Source: Xestospongia bergquistia
Taxonomy: Eukaryota > Porifera > Demospongiae > Haplosclerida > Petrosiidae
Reading direction: 5' to 3'
NCBI GenBank assembly: GCA_963965975.1
Contig: OZ014415.1
Span: 8,409,057-8,473,056, forward strand
DNA length: 64,000 nt
Below the pieces are notes generated by a model that was not told the origin of the DNA, did not search any database, and saw nothing but the letters and a program-made list of their open reading frames with translations. This document shows positions 52,569 through 64,000 of this stretch, piece by piece (position 1 is the stretch's first letter; each line of letters opens with the position of its first letter). The position numbers and the translations under genes were made by a program.

Positions 52569-55402
52569 TTAAGTTGTCCTAAGTTGGTAATCTGTTAGAA
52601 TAGAAGAAAATCATGTGACATTATCGTATGCAGCAAATATCCAATTAACTCTTACCTCCATTTTGTGTGATATAGCGTACCCATGGCAACGCTTGATAGC
52701 CACTCTTTTCAATAATTTTCAGATATCGAACCTGAAACCAAAACCAGTTATATAAGCTAGTAAAACAAATAAACAAATTAACTTTACCTGTATTCCTGAA
52801 GTTGTGAAGTATGGGATTTCAAACTTTACTGATATAGGAGGCCTTCCCTCGCCTTCCTCTGCAAAAGAAACATCACGTGACAATCATGTGACTATCACAG
52901 ATCTAACCTGCTGTTACACTTGGTAAACCAAAGTGTGCTCGTAGCACAAACTCTTTCCCTCCCTAAAGAAAACAAGAAAATATTAAATCATAAATCCCAG
53001 CTGTGATAGTATACAGGAAATGACTTGATCTTCCAGACTAGGGCGTTCTTCTCAGGAGCATAGCTAGCTACACCAGCTGTACACTACAGGAAAATAGACA
53101 CATATACATAATAAACAGGTGTGTGGAATAATTGATTGATAAAGAAATGGATAATCAGAGAGAAAGAGATAGAGTGAGTCCAAGAAATAAATCCAGAGGA
53201 AAACAGATAAAGTAGATTGGTAGACAGATAAAGTAATGAAAGATAAACAGACAGATAGAGTTATAACTCATCAGATAAATCATACTCGATGTTTCGGAGT
53301 GTCAGCATCAGCTGGTACAGGAATGTTGATTTCTACATCATTAGCTGTTGATCGTCTCTTAAACTGCCCCTTAGCCTGAGGAGAAAATAAAAATATTAAA
53401 ACAATTACTTAATAATGTACTGACCTTAATGAGGTATTCTACTCTGCTGTGGGAGTGTCTCTCTATCACAGACTCCACCCATATCAACGGCTTAACCTGT
53501 GTGTTCAATCGATAAGACATCAGTTCAAATTCTCCATCAGGAGGAACGAATGAGATTGTACGATCATTTTCAAAACGAGAGAGACGAACACATTGATGAA
53601 ACTTTACATCTTCTAACTCAACAGCTTTAGACCTTGTTCCTATAAATACGATGATATTTAAAATACATTAGTTTAAATACTGACTTCCAGTATTTTCAAA
53701 GAGGATTTTATCATTTAGTCCGAGTCTCAATTCAGGCATTCCACTTAAACGAACATTCATTTTAACACTTCCAACAATCTCACTTTGTAAAACTTGAGCA
53801 TTAGCACTTACCTAGAGAAAGTATGATAAAAATTTTGAAGATAAATATTACAAATTTTAAAGTTAGTAGTTTGTTCTGTTACATTCATTCAATGTGTTTA
53901 TCCATCCATCCATCCATCCATCTATCTATCCATTCATCCATCTATCCATCCATTCATCCATCTGTCCATCCATCTATCCATCCATTCATCCATCTATCCA
54001 TCCATTCATCCATCTATCTATCCATTCATCCATCTATCCATCCATTCATCCATCTGTCCATCCATTCATCCATCTATCCATCCATTCATCCATCTATCTA
54101 TCCATTCATCCATCTATCCATCCATTCATCCATCTGTCCATCCATCTATCCATCCATTCATCCATCTTTTCATCCATTCATCCATCTATCTATCCATTCA
54201 TCCATCTATCCATCCATTCATCCATCTGTCCATCCATCTATCCATCCATTCATCCATCTATCCATCCATTCATCCATCTATCTATCCATTGTTTACTTAC
54301 CAAGAGGTTCACACTTTCTATAACATCTAGAAAGACTTCATTCTTGCGATACTTAATACCTTGTTTACGCCAAGACACAGCATTTGTTACAGCATCAGGT
54401 ACACTAGGAGTCAACTCTAACTTGTGACTCTCCTGAGTTATAAACCTAGAGGAGAAAGAGAGGGAGAGGGAGAGAGAGAGAGAGAGAGAGAGTGCATGTA
54501 ATTAAAGTATTAATAATTCTTTACTTTATTGACTCACTCTTTTAAAATCTTGCTCTCTGTTGTCTGAGGGTAACCAAAGTCCATCAACTCATCCATAAGC
54601 TCGTAAATAATGACAAAGTTATCTCGCACACTCTCCTCCTCCATCTCTTTAAAATACTCTCTGAAAACCTAGCCATTAAAAAGACACATATAATAATGTC
54701 ATATAGAAACAAAAACAGTAAGTAAGAACTGCACAGTTAAATATAACAATCATTTTATTTAGCTCAATAAATGTTGTCTAAACTTACTTCAACAATTCTA
54801 TGTAAAAAGGTAAAGATCAATGTAACATTGGCATTCTTTATCATTGTAGCAACGACTGTATAATGTTAAGGAAAAAAGATGTACAATTAACAATAAGATT
54901 ACAAGACAAAATATCTCAGCCAAACTGGTAAATCTGGTTTTGTCTACTGGTTTCAAGTAATACTATGATTTCTATTACCATATATATACATGTACAAATA
55001 CTGTACTAATATATGAGCAAGTACTATTTATCTCTTATCTCAAAATTATGACAACTAATTCAAATAATATAATCTTAGTTTTTAGAACAAAGACATTGTT
55101 TGAGGATACGATAAACATTCCTGTGTTTGATGTAAACAAACGTCACTTTCTCATGGACTAAAATTGGCGTCATAAGCCCTTCCTCTTCATTATCCATAAC
55201 AAGAGGTAGAAACTTGTCAATAATACTCATATCAATGTCTCCTCTGTAGTCACGTGATATGATGGGCTAGAGGCAAAGAGGTAAGTTTAACTTCACACAA
55301 TATGATGTCAGAAAATAACCAAATATAACGATGTAATAGTTTACTGTTAAAAGATTTTACCTTGCCCTTCAAATCTAAAATATATACAGCTGAAGCAGGC
55401 AT
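52569..55402 (-). CDS. AP1M1: AP-1 complex subunit mu
   Basis: Thirteen exons in frame give 422 residues, within one of human AP1M1: 55361-55402, 55110-55266, 54788-54855, 54538-54668, 54301-54445, 53685-53811, 53425-53639, 53286-53375, 53015-53083, 52908-52962, 52788-52858, 52656-52731 and 52569-52591. It starts [20 protein letters not shown] and ends [17 protein letters not shown]. An N-terminal longin-like domain (about 1-140) is followed by the mu homology domain with [20 protein letters not shown] and [22 protein letters not shown]-1 mu binds tyrosine-based YxxPhi signals and sorts cargo at the trans-Golgi network and endosomes. AP-1 rather than AP-2 is judged from the start, the YRGD motif and the end. 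The intron at 53640-53684 is only 45 bp. Intron 5 is swollen by a minisatellite. Confidence 0.95.
53900..54295. repeat. 20-bp minisatellite in an AP-1 mu intron
   Basis: About twenty copies of CATCCATCTATCCATCCATT with variants (CATCTGTC, CTATCTAT) and higher-order structure. Two plus-strand open frames of 166 and 177 residues made of HPSI repeats are its shadow. Confidence 0.95.
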
Positions 55403-55571
55403 TTTCTTCTTACTTCACAGAACACTACCTTTCCACCTAAATCCTGTTTGTTGGGCGTGGCTACTACTAAAACGTATACGGAAACGTACGGAGTATAATT
55501 ATTATTATAATTAATTAACTTATTAAAGTGAAGATTATAAACATTAATTTGATGTTTTTTTGTGAAAGAGA

Positions 55572-56182
55572 TTATTTTGTCCAGGATACTTTAGGAATAT
55601 CATAATGTTCAGAGAGAGTATCCAATTTTTGGTTGAGCTCCTATAGCAATATATATCATGTATTATAAATTATATAATACTGTTGTTAGTAACCTCCACT
55701 CTTTGCTTGTGAGTCTGTTCAGCTTTTTTCAAGATCCGCTCTTTTTGCTGTAAAAATAAAATCAATTTATTGCTCATTAACATAAATGAACTAGCCTCAT
55801 ACCCAGACTCTTGGTATTTGGAATGAGAGTCTGAGAATGTGTCCAATGAACTGAACTTACTCTTTTCTTTTTAACTTCTTCAAACGCTTGTTCAGCAAGA
55901 GTACGAGATGCTTTCCTCTCCTCAAAAGACTGAGCAGCTTGTTCTACTTTCTCTATCGTCTCCATTACTTCCTTAGCTTTGTTCTTCTTTTTCTTTCTAA
56001 GGAGGTGAACCATATATGACAAACCAAGTCTAACTCACAACACTTCAGCTTCTGATCGACTTATCACAGTCATAATTCTACAAACATCTTTTTATCTCTT
56101 ACTTTTTCATTCCTAACGAACCAATACCTTTCAATTTCAAAGAACCTTTTACGATTTCTTCATATGCTTCAGCCTCAGCCAT
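55572..56182 (-). CDS. FAM32A: FAM32A homolog
   Basis: Four exons (56103-56182, 55861-55996, 55694-55747, 55572-55640) give 112 residues, the same length as human FAM32A. It begins MAEAEAYEEIVKGSLKLKG, has a Lys-rich basic run (KKKKKNKAKE), a central helix with AEQAFEEVKKKR, and ends KLDTLSEHYDIPKVSWTK, the family hallmark. FAM32A is a small nuclear protein; in cryo-EM of the human spliceosome it sits in the catalytic P complex and helps 3' splice-site ligation. That is knowledge from human. Its start is 75 bp from that of a divergent gene. Confidence 0.95.
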
Positions 56183-56257
56183 TTATGATGGGTGGGAAAA
56201 TGGGTGGAGCTCACTAAAATGCTGACTTTGCATAGCTAGTTTCTCAACTAAATAAAC
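56183..56257. promoter_or_regulatory. divergent 75-bp promoter region
   Basis: Only 75 bp separate the FAM32A start from the start of the plus-strand gene at 56258. It contains GCTCACTAAAATGCTGACTT. Shared promoter inferred from spacing. Confidence 0.5.
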
Positions 56258-58128
56258 ATGGCTTCCATTAATCATGTTCAGCACGATGTGTATCTTCGTC
56301 CAACTGCTACAGGTAGTCATAGTTTGACTCATGGCTCTCACCATCACCCTCTCTGTCCCCATCATCACGATCACGGTAGAATATGATTACTACATATGCT
56401 CTGATTATTCTTTATGTATCCTCTAGGACATCACTCTCACACATCTCTCTCTCACCATCAACGTGACAAAGGAGAACTGGATATGAGTAATGAATTCACT
56501 TGCTTCCTTTGTAATGGCTATCAGACTGTAATAGGATCAATCATAGTAGATCCTGTTGGAATCAAGCTGACAACTGCAATTGGGTGAGTAATCGATCCTA
56601 AAGCAAACATTTCTCTTCACAGCTGCACACATATAACATATCATAATGAGGCATCTAACACTGACAACCTAGAGATCATACATTATTTAGCCATATCTGA
56701 AGAATTAAGGTCCAACATTCTTGCACCCACATTTAAGTGATTGGTTGACCTCTTTGCTTTTCTTGAAGTTGGTAGAAGAATGTGTTTGGTCATGATAGAT
56801 ACTTATAGATAACCTCATAAAACTGTCGTGGAGACTTAACTGACCCCATTTTATAACTAGTAATTTCTTTGTTAATTTTAATATATTTAGGGGCGTACTA
56901 GAAATGGATCCGTACGATGAGTTAGTATCAGTGAACGAGATGGAACCTGAAAACAATCACACACTAGTAATTGTCTTTCCACAAAGAGTAAGTAGAACAC
57001 ATAGCAACCAACATAGCATTATAACTAGAGATATATAACTACTAATTGTATCAGACAAATAATACATCTGTTACATATAATGATTTGATTCCAATAATTT
57101 GACATTAATTTTGTAGCAGCTGTATATTGCAGCTGTTATTATTGGATGTTTCATATAATTGTCATGTTTAAAATTACCAACTCTTATTAGCACTAAACTA
57201 TAGTACTAGAATTATATAATGTATTTAAATGTATGGATTTATAACAATTAACTAACTATAGTCGTACTGTTTGATGTGTGGTTATTCTTTTGCTAGTATG
57301 TGATGCTTTCTCATTTACTAAGAAAGGAGAAACTTGTTGAGGTATTTAAAACTATAGGACTTTACAAAGAGGAGCCTCATCTACCACCTGAGGTAAGTAA
57401 AGAACTCATTCAACAATTATCAGCAATATAAAATTGATATTTAAGATAAAAGCTTATCTCCTATGATCTCTATTAGCAGATTCATAGTCTCTCTCTCTCT
57501 CTTTCTTTTGTAGGCAATAGGTTTTTATAATCCCAAGATTCTAAATGAAAGACAGTCAGGTTTAAGACCTGTTTATCCCATCAAAGATGATAATTTTGAA
57601 GAAGAAATGGAGCCAGTGGAACGAAGTGATAAAAAACCTGAAGATAACTGGACTAACCAAGAAGAACAAGATCGTCACATTCAACGTGAAATACGTCAAC
57701 AAGCTGTCCTCAACCCAGTACAGATGCTATCTTCTGAGGACTATGTTAGGAAAAAGACGATAAGTGGAGATTGGATGCAGCTGGATAAATATCCTTCGTC
57801 TACTATGCAAACAAAGGAATCAGAAACACAACAGAATGTTAAACGACCTGCAAAAATCAAACAACAACAAGGACAACAAACTTCACAACCACAGATGTCT
57901 TCCTCACAACCTCAAACACATCATTCTTCTATTCAAAGTGTTCCTAATACTTCTCATGACATGGAATCACAAAATAAAAAAACACCGGACATTTTACAAT
58001 ATCTGAAAATGCTTTTTCCAAATCATAACAACGATACTCTATTGTCAGTGTTAATTGAATGTCGTTACGATATGGAAGATACCATTACAGCTCTCCTTAA
58101 CAAAGATGAATTTGCTAATGCATTATAA
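56258..58128 (+). CDS. unrecognised protein with His-rich N-terminus and C-terminal CUE/DMA-like helix bundle
   Basis: Five exons (56258-56375, 56427-56583, 56891-56987, 57297-57392, 57514-58128) join to 360 residues. The first 65 are His-rich (HGSHHHPLCPHHHDH, then GHHSHTSLSHHQ). A compact conserved-looking part follows with FTCFLCNGYQTVIGSI and VLEMDPYDELVSVNEME, a helix YVMLSHLLRKEKLVEVFKTI, and a long polar Gln-rich linker. The last 45 residues (DILQYLKMLFPNHNNDTLLS onward to ITALL) match the pattern of CUE or DMRT DMA domains, which bind ubiquitin. There is no DM DNA-binding domain, so I would not call it a DMRT. It might be an orphan or a divergent ubiquitin adaptor. The His clusters and the CxxC pair could bind metal, but that is a guess. 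Confidence 0.75.
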
Positions 58129-58353
58129 TACTATAATAATAATTATAATTGTAATATCATCAAGACATTGTATAGATTTTAAATGTATCTACAACTTTAC
58201 TTATTATGAAGTATCTTTAAAAAATTAATCTGTTAATGGTCGTACTGTTTTATATTTTGTAAACTACATTTTAAAGATAAATATTCTAAGATATTAGAAG
58301 ATAATACATTAATTTAGATCATCACAGTGGTCTAAATAATCATATTAATTATT
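58129..58353. other. convergent 3' spacer
   Basis: 225 very AT-rich bases between the stop of the CUE-like gene and the XPF stop. Nothing else seen. Confidence 0.5.
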
Positions 58354-61300
58354 CTAATTGGTGGATAATTTACCAGTTCTAGTGGTGCTTCTATCTTTAC
58401 CTTTTCCTCTATTTTTACTCGAGGATGATGAGTTTGTTGATGAGGGAGTCATTGGTTGAGTGTGTAAGCAGTTCCATAGAAGTCCTGCATTGACATCATT
58501 TCCTAAGATATGTTCAAGTTCTTTCTCACTCAAAGAAACTAGTTCTTGCATATCTTTGACTTTATCCATTAAGAATCTGGTGTAGAAAAATAATATCATT
58601 AGTTTAGCTAGCAGCTGATCATTGATTATTATGAATGAAAAGTGAGTAGTGCCGTAAAATTTAAAATTTTGACATTGTTACCAACATAAAATAGAATTTA
58701 TTTCTAACAAAATTTTCTATAACTTTTGTTGTTGTTTTTTTTACCTGCAGTTCTTTGAGTTTATTCCTGGTAGCTTTATAAGAAAGTCCTACAGAGAGAG
58801 AGAGAGAGAGATGAGCAACATTTATCAACTAATTACATGAGATTCTATTAAAATGTACAAATTAACAGTTACTATCTGAATACAATAACAATGTGTATTA
58901 ATATAAAGTTGACATTTTTTTCTTTAAGTTATACCTGAATAATAGGATTATAACTATGTTGTCCCTCGGCAAGTTCCTTTACTATCCCTTCAGTGCCAAC
59001 AAGAGCAGTGGTTTCAGGATCAGGTTGAGGTTGACCTGCCTATTATGACAAAATCATTGATGATTTAAAAGCATCACTGAATACCTTTAACTCCTCAAAT
59101 AATTCAGCTGCAAAATGAGGTGTAGGACACCATAAAATACAAAGCTATTATTCAAAAGAGATTTGATCATTAATGTCTATTTAATTATTATGGAGTGATA
59201 CCTTTGGAAAATGCATGGTTAAGAGTACAAGCTTAGAGGCAACACTTTGAGAGGTGACATCTCCTGCAATGACACCAGCTGACTATTAAGGAGGATCAGT
59301 ACAGGTCAGTGGTAGAGGTGTGTCTTACTTGAAGAGAAAAAGGTTTTCCTTCTTCAAATTCTATCATTAAAATTGGTTTCTTGTAATAACGAGACATTGC
59401 AGTGGCTTGATTAAAACTAGTAACAAATTAAATATAGTAACAAAGCATAATGATGTCATCATGTGCATGCTATTTATAGTAGCTAGAATAAACTTACAGT
59501 CTGCCTGAGTTAAGTGAACCAATCAGATCGTTTAGACTTTTTCGCTCCACACAAATATCTGGAGTCAAAACGTAGTCACCAACCTTATATGCAATATTAT
59601 ATGTACAGAGAGAACAAAGGCTATCATCACTTACCTCGAGAGTCACTGGTGCAATATTAATTCCTCTCTTATGTAAGAGAGAAGGCAAAGAACTACGAAA
59701 CTCTCTCATGTCAACAATAATCTATCAAGTAAAAAGCACATGATACAAAGCAATAGATAAAGGTTTAATACTAACAGTAGATTTTTCATGAGTTTCTTTT
59801 TGCCCTCCAGCTTTTCTGGTACTCATTGAAGTGGTGTCCGATAATTTGGGATCTCCTCTTTTTAAAAGGGGATTGTTATCATCTCTCCCTTCTCTATCCT
59901 CAGGCACAACCATATGCTATAGAGGGAACAACTGAATGCTACTGAAGTCAAGGTAAAAAACAAACCGCTCTTTGATGTATTAATTGTTGAAATGCTTCTT
60001 TTTCTTTTCTTAGGATTGTCAAATATTTCTGCATAAAAATTGATAAATTGTAAGATCAATATTTTGATAATGAAAGTATAAGACAAACCTGCTCTTCCAC
60101 AGAACTGTCATAGACAAGAAAATAAACTCGTAGAGGCAAGCCTGGGCGAGTAGCTTTGTAAATCTAAACAACAGAATCACAAAGAAAGTTTAAACTAGAT
60201 GAAAAATATATGAACTACAATTTCATTACCTCGAGTTGTCTGACCATCTTAATATCAGCATCATACATGACCACAAAACGAGGGTTGTTATCTCTAAGAA
60301 CTTTTGTGAGGTGATAAGGATCACTACACCATATAACAATTTAATACATTAGTAGTCAAAATATAAATTTCTCACTTTGAACTGTTGAGAGCATGAAGTA
60401 ATACTAAAGGGTCTTGTAATAATCTAAAGTCACCAGGTCCTTCATCAACTCCTGCAGTAACTACTGGTTCTGGTAGTCCAAAGTTCTAGACAAGGGTTCC
60501 TGAATTAATTAATTTTTTCAGCATAAAATATACTAACTTCAAATATATCTCCCTCTCTCTCCTTATCAATCTTTTGATCATTTTCTTCATCAGAACCCTC
60601 ACTTTTCTTACTTTTCTTTGATGCTGGTTCTAGACCAGGTGCTCGAGTATTACCTCTAAATTTTCTACTCTGTCCTCTCTAAGTCAAGACAGGAAGAAGA
60701 TATAAGTAAGTATTTTAGTGAGGAATGAAGTACACCTTTATCTTAGGTTGTAATTGTTGTTGCATCTCATTAGGAAGAGCTAAAAATAAATGATAGATGG
60801 ACGGAGAGACAAATAGAGGAAGACAAATGCTTGTATTACTCACCTGTTATGTCAATCTTTTGTTTGTGAGCTAACAGTCGATCAAACTGTTTCTGAAGCA
60901 ATTTCTTACCTCCTTCACAAAGATACTACAAATGTATAAACAACGTAAAAAAACGAGTTATTAAAACAAGTTATACCTGACGTAATTGATAACAGGTTCT
61001 CTCATCGCTAGCTGCAATTAACACTCCACTGCTATCAAATTTTAGAAACATATCATCTCCATCTGTTTCATTTTTAATAGATTCATTTTCTTTTCTTTCT
61101 TTCTCTATCTCTTCTAAAACCATTGACAATAAATGCCATTTTGGGCTCTCTTCCAAAAATGTAGTGTTGCTTGTTTTTCTATCCTCATCGTTTCCGTATA
61201 CTCTCTCTTGAGCTTTCTAAACAGAACATAATATATAATAACATTGATATCCATATTCACAATACATGAAATCATCAACAAGTTAATGTCTATAAGTTAA

Positions 61301-63552
61301 TGTATAGAGATGTATATAACTTTGCAGCTATTGTATAATGTACTAACAACAAAGAGAGTATTGGCAGCTTCCATAAATATCCATGGAGATTGTTCAGCAA
61401 AAGCTTGGCTACCTCTCCTTGTGGATCTGTGAAGAATAGAATAAATATACAACTGTCTTAATAGCAATTGTATTAATTATTGAAACGAGCCCTTAAAATT
61501 AATATGTAGAATACAAGGGATAAAGTTTGCTATATATTGCATGGCCTAGAATTATTAATTGTTAGCAAGGGTAGTCAGGAAGTGTATTATCCATACCACA
61601 AATTTACTAACCTCAATGAAATTAAATAACTGTAGAAAGTGACACAATCATATTGAGTAAGAAAACTAGAAAAAAAATGTTTTAGTCAAATAAAGAGTGT
61701 CTCCAGTGCCAGTATTGAAATGTTATACTTTTGTAGGAACTATATCCCAGACCCTAAACCTTAAATATTTGAACCTATATGTATTAGTTTCACATTAAAG
61801 TATGGTGTTCCTTACCAGCAGTCTATATTCTAACATTAATAAAAGAGATCACTACTGATATAACTTACTACAATAGAGTTCTTAACATTTTTAAGTCATG
61901 AATTAATTGCTTGGTCTTGTAGCTCTAAAGAATGAGAACAGAATTCAAAATTTGTTTGAATTTTGAAGTTCTTTCAAAATGTCTTACCAGCTGATTCCAG
62001 ACTGGATCAAGTTGAAGTTTTATAATTTGATCAAAAGCTTTACCAACACAATTTTCAACAGTAACATCTTCAGTATCAACCTAGAGAAGGAGAGGGAGAA
62101 GGAGAGAAGAGGGGGAGAGAGTAAAAGAAAATAGAGGAAAGAACAAAAAAGCGAAAGCTTCTAATGCAATCTTGAAGAAGAGAACCATCTCAATTTTCTT
62201 ACACTAGGATTAATGTCCTTCAACTCTTTGATACAGGCCTTCATAATATCAAGAATAGCTAACTGTATCGCTGTCATAGTTGGTGTCATTTGTTGTCTCA
62301 ATTCCACTACATCAGGCTAACAAAACAAAATAACAATCCTTATCAGTAAAATCTCCGATAACCACCTTGTGTCTCTGGAGTGATGCATTAACAACAGCAT
62401 GAAATCTGAAAAAGAAATTATACTCATTAACACATAAAACAAAGCATATCTACCTTGGCCAGAGATAAACCTGTTTTATAAACAAGTTTTTCATGATTCG
62501 TTCTAATTGACAAAACCCACTAGTGAATTGTTCAGGAGAGTCGGAAAACCCTTTAATAAACCCTGACTATATGAATTGAAAATATTAACAATATTAATAT
62601 AACTATATTATATACTTTATTATCTTCTCTGTAAAGTCGTAAAATGAATGCTTCTGTCGAAGTATCAGTAACCCTATTATAAAAATGTTTAATAGAAACT
62701 GATTACAATATGTGTAGAGTTAATAATTATTAATGAATGATTTCAAATCAGTGTTCATAGTTCCTTTATAATGTTAAGACTTTATATCATTAATAGGAAA
62801 ATATATTAGTTACATAAAAAGAAAATAAATAGATAAAGAGAATCATTCATTTACAATCACTTACAAACTCTCCCAGTAAATTCAACAATAAGTTTAAAAG
62901 TATAACATATTATAGATTATACACATATCCAGTAATTAACGATATAGTTATTAATTATTATTAATAAACTACTGTACCTATGTGCATTATAGAGCATTAA
63001 ACCAGAAACTTTATCAATCGGACATACTTTCTTTAACATATCAACAACTAAAATACGAGAAGTAACAAAGAGGACACCCCCCTTTAAATAGAGACTCTCC
63101 CTATATAGTGAGAAGTATGTATTGGCAAGTAGTCTTAGCTGGCACCTATGTACATACCGCTCTTTTGCAGAAATTTCATTGGTCACTGATTTTGGAATAT
63201 GCTCCACCCCTTGAATTATTAGCTCGTTGACAAAATATTCCTATGGTCAATCACAATTATGAATAAAACAAAACATTAGTAAAATTAACAAACCATTACA
63301 ACAATCATACTATGCCTTACATACAAACCTCATGGGACGTTGAGGTATTCAATATCAGAACCAAACTATGCGGATCAGAGTAAAGTTTTAGAAACTTCAA
63401 GAACAGCCGGTCCAAACCAAGACCTCTGAGGGAGAGATAAATAAAAACCGACCCTTTAAATTCTACTCATACTTTGCAAGTATTGTGAGGCCATCTTCTG
63501 ATAGCAGCTCAACAAACATCTGATTCTCAAAATCTAGTTGTGACCCACTCAT
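58354..63552 (-). CDS. ERCC4: DNA repair endonuclease XPF (ERCC4)
   Basis: About 28 exons, the first at 63473-63552 ([17 protein letters not shown]) and the last ending at 58354; about 880 residues. The N-terminal helicase-like half is recognisable ([14 protein letters not shown] block, [52 protein letters not shown]). The nuclease core is at about 59500-59722 with [20 protein letters not shown]: the ERKxxxDL catalytic motif is intact, split by a 51-bp intron (59584-59634) just upstream. [19 protein letters not shown] follows. The C-terminal tandem helix-hairpin-helix ([18 protein letters not shown], then [20 protein letters not shown]) would pair with ERCC1. XPF-ERCC1 cuts 5' of lesions in nucleotide-excision and crosslink repair. 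A Ser/Lys-rich extension of about 35 residues follows the HhH region. The start is 120 bp from a divergent first exon. Confidence 0.93.
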
Positions 63553-63672
63553 CACTGAGAGTAAAAATTAATAGTAATGAATATTAATGACTTTAATTAA
63601 GAACTTTAATAATGACATCATCACTTCACATGCAAGTGGGTGTGTGTCGCGAGTTATTTCTGAAGAAGCAAA

Positions 63673-64000
63673 ATGTTTGCAGTGAAAAGTAAAGAAAGAA
63701 TTCCAGTTGTTATAATTGTAGTAAGTGTAGATAGTCAATAATCACATCAGTACTGTTGTAGATATTAACTATTTGGAAGTGTACAAACTGTTATTATAGA
63801 TATTAACTATTTGGAAGTGTACAAACTATTATTATAGATATTAACTATTTGGAAGTGTACAAACTATTATTATAGATATTAACTATTTGGAAGTGTACAA
63901 ACTATTATTATAGATATTAACAATTAGGAAGTGTACAAACTGTTAAACTATTTAGAAGTGTACAAACTGTTATTATAGATATTAACTATTAGGAAGTGTA
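63673..64000 (+). CDS. first exon of a further gene, cut by the window end
   Basis: ATG at 63673 opens 16 codons (MFAVKSKERIPVVIIV) to a strong donor GTAAGTG at 63721. The rest to the window end is a tandem repeat that would lie in intron 1. The position, 120 bp divergent from XPF, and the donor support a real start. Too short to identify; the hydrophobic end could begin a signal anchor. Confidence 0.45.
63758..64000. repeat. 38-bp tandem repeat
   Basis: About six copies of a unit made of GATATTAACTATTTGGAAGT and GTACAAACTATTATTATA, with one shortened copy near 63938. It runs off the window. It is not a CRISPR array: the copies are contiguous, without unique spacers. Confidence 0.95.

Noticed and set aside
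53491..53497. Donor GTTAAG within AP-1 mu exon 7
   Set aside because: Reading through gives [18 protein letters not shown], the expected family sequence, so there is no intron.
53823..54427. Plus-strand frames of 166-177 residues with HPSI repeats
   Set aside because: They translate a 20-bp intronic minisatellite of AP-1 mu, on the strand opposite to the gene.
56258..58128. DMRT transcription factor
   Set aside because: Only the C-terminal helix bundle resembles a DMA domain; the DM zinc-binding domain is absent.
63758..64000. CRISPR-like regular repeats
   Set aside because: Copies are contiguous without unique spacers, and the context is eukaryotic and spliced.

Overview
The window is nuclear DNA of an animal. 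Nearly every gene is interrupted by short AT-rich introns, often only 43-51 bp, with GT..AG ends, and the gene set is metazoan: a Flamingo/CELSR-like cadherin adhesion GPCR, EPS15, PUM3, ELMOD, PRR5, AP-1 mu, FAM32A and XPF. The AT-rich sequence, very tight packing from 15 kb onward and an intronless ankyrin / degenerate-Roc protein suggest an early-branching animal such as a demosponge. That assignment is inference.

Layout. 0-9.4 kb: repeat-rich accessory DNA with three copies of a small membrane-protein exon, large direct and inverted repeats, and decayed fragments of the ELMOD last exon. 9.4-14.3 kb: two partial duplicates of the 5' end of the cadherin receptor gene; the second is fused to a membrane segment and short tail. 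15.2-15.6 kb: a small single-pass membrane protein with a related tail. 15.7-28.9 kb: three minus-strand genes, read from high to low coordinate as EPS15, PUM3, ELMOD. 29.1-43.2 kb: a 28-exon plus-strand adhesion GPCR whose exons join in one uninterrupted frame of 2,812 codons. 43.4-46.4 kb: a cytochrome b561-type protein and PRR5/Protor, both minus. 46.5-47.3 kb: an intronless nitrilase-superfamily amidohydrolase (plus). 47.6-51.7 kb: an intronless 1,374-residue ankyrin protein (minus). 52.6-56.2 kb: AP-1 mu and FAM32A (minus). 56.3-58.1 kb: an unrecognised gene with a CUE/DMA-like C-terminus (plus). 58.4-63.6 kb: XPF/ERCC4 (minus). 63.7 kb to the end: the first exon of a further plus-strand gene and a 38-bp tandem repeat.

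The single-copy genes are housekeeping genes without a shared pathway: ribosome biogenesis (PUM3), Arf/Arl GAP activity (ELMOD), endocytosis (EPS15), trans-Golgi sorting (AP-1 mu), mTORC2 (PRR5) and DNA repair (XPF). They sit in tight divergent or head-to-tail arrangements with 75-245 bp between many coding starts. The most unusual part is the left 15 kb. There, receptor 5' exons, a family of membrane/tail exons and pieces of the neighbouring ELMOD gene have been copied, joined and decayed, apparently producing new cadherin/membrane-tail genes. Exon boundaries were assigned by eye from splice signals, frame continuity and remembered family similarity. No alignment or transcript data were available.
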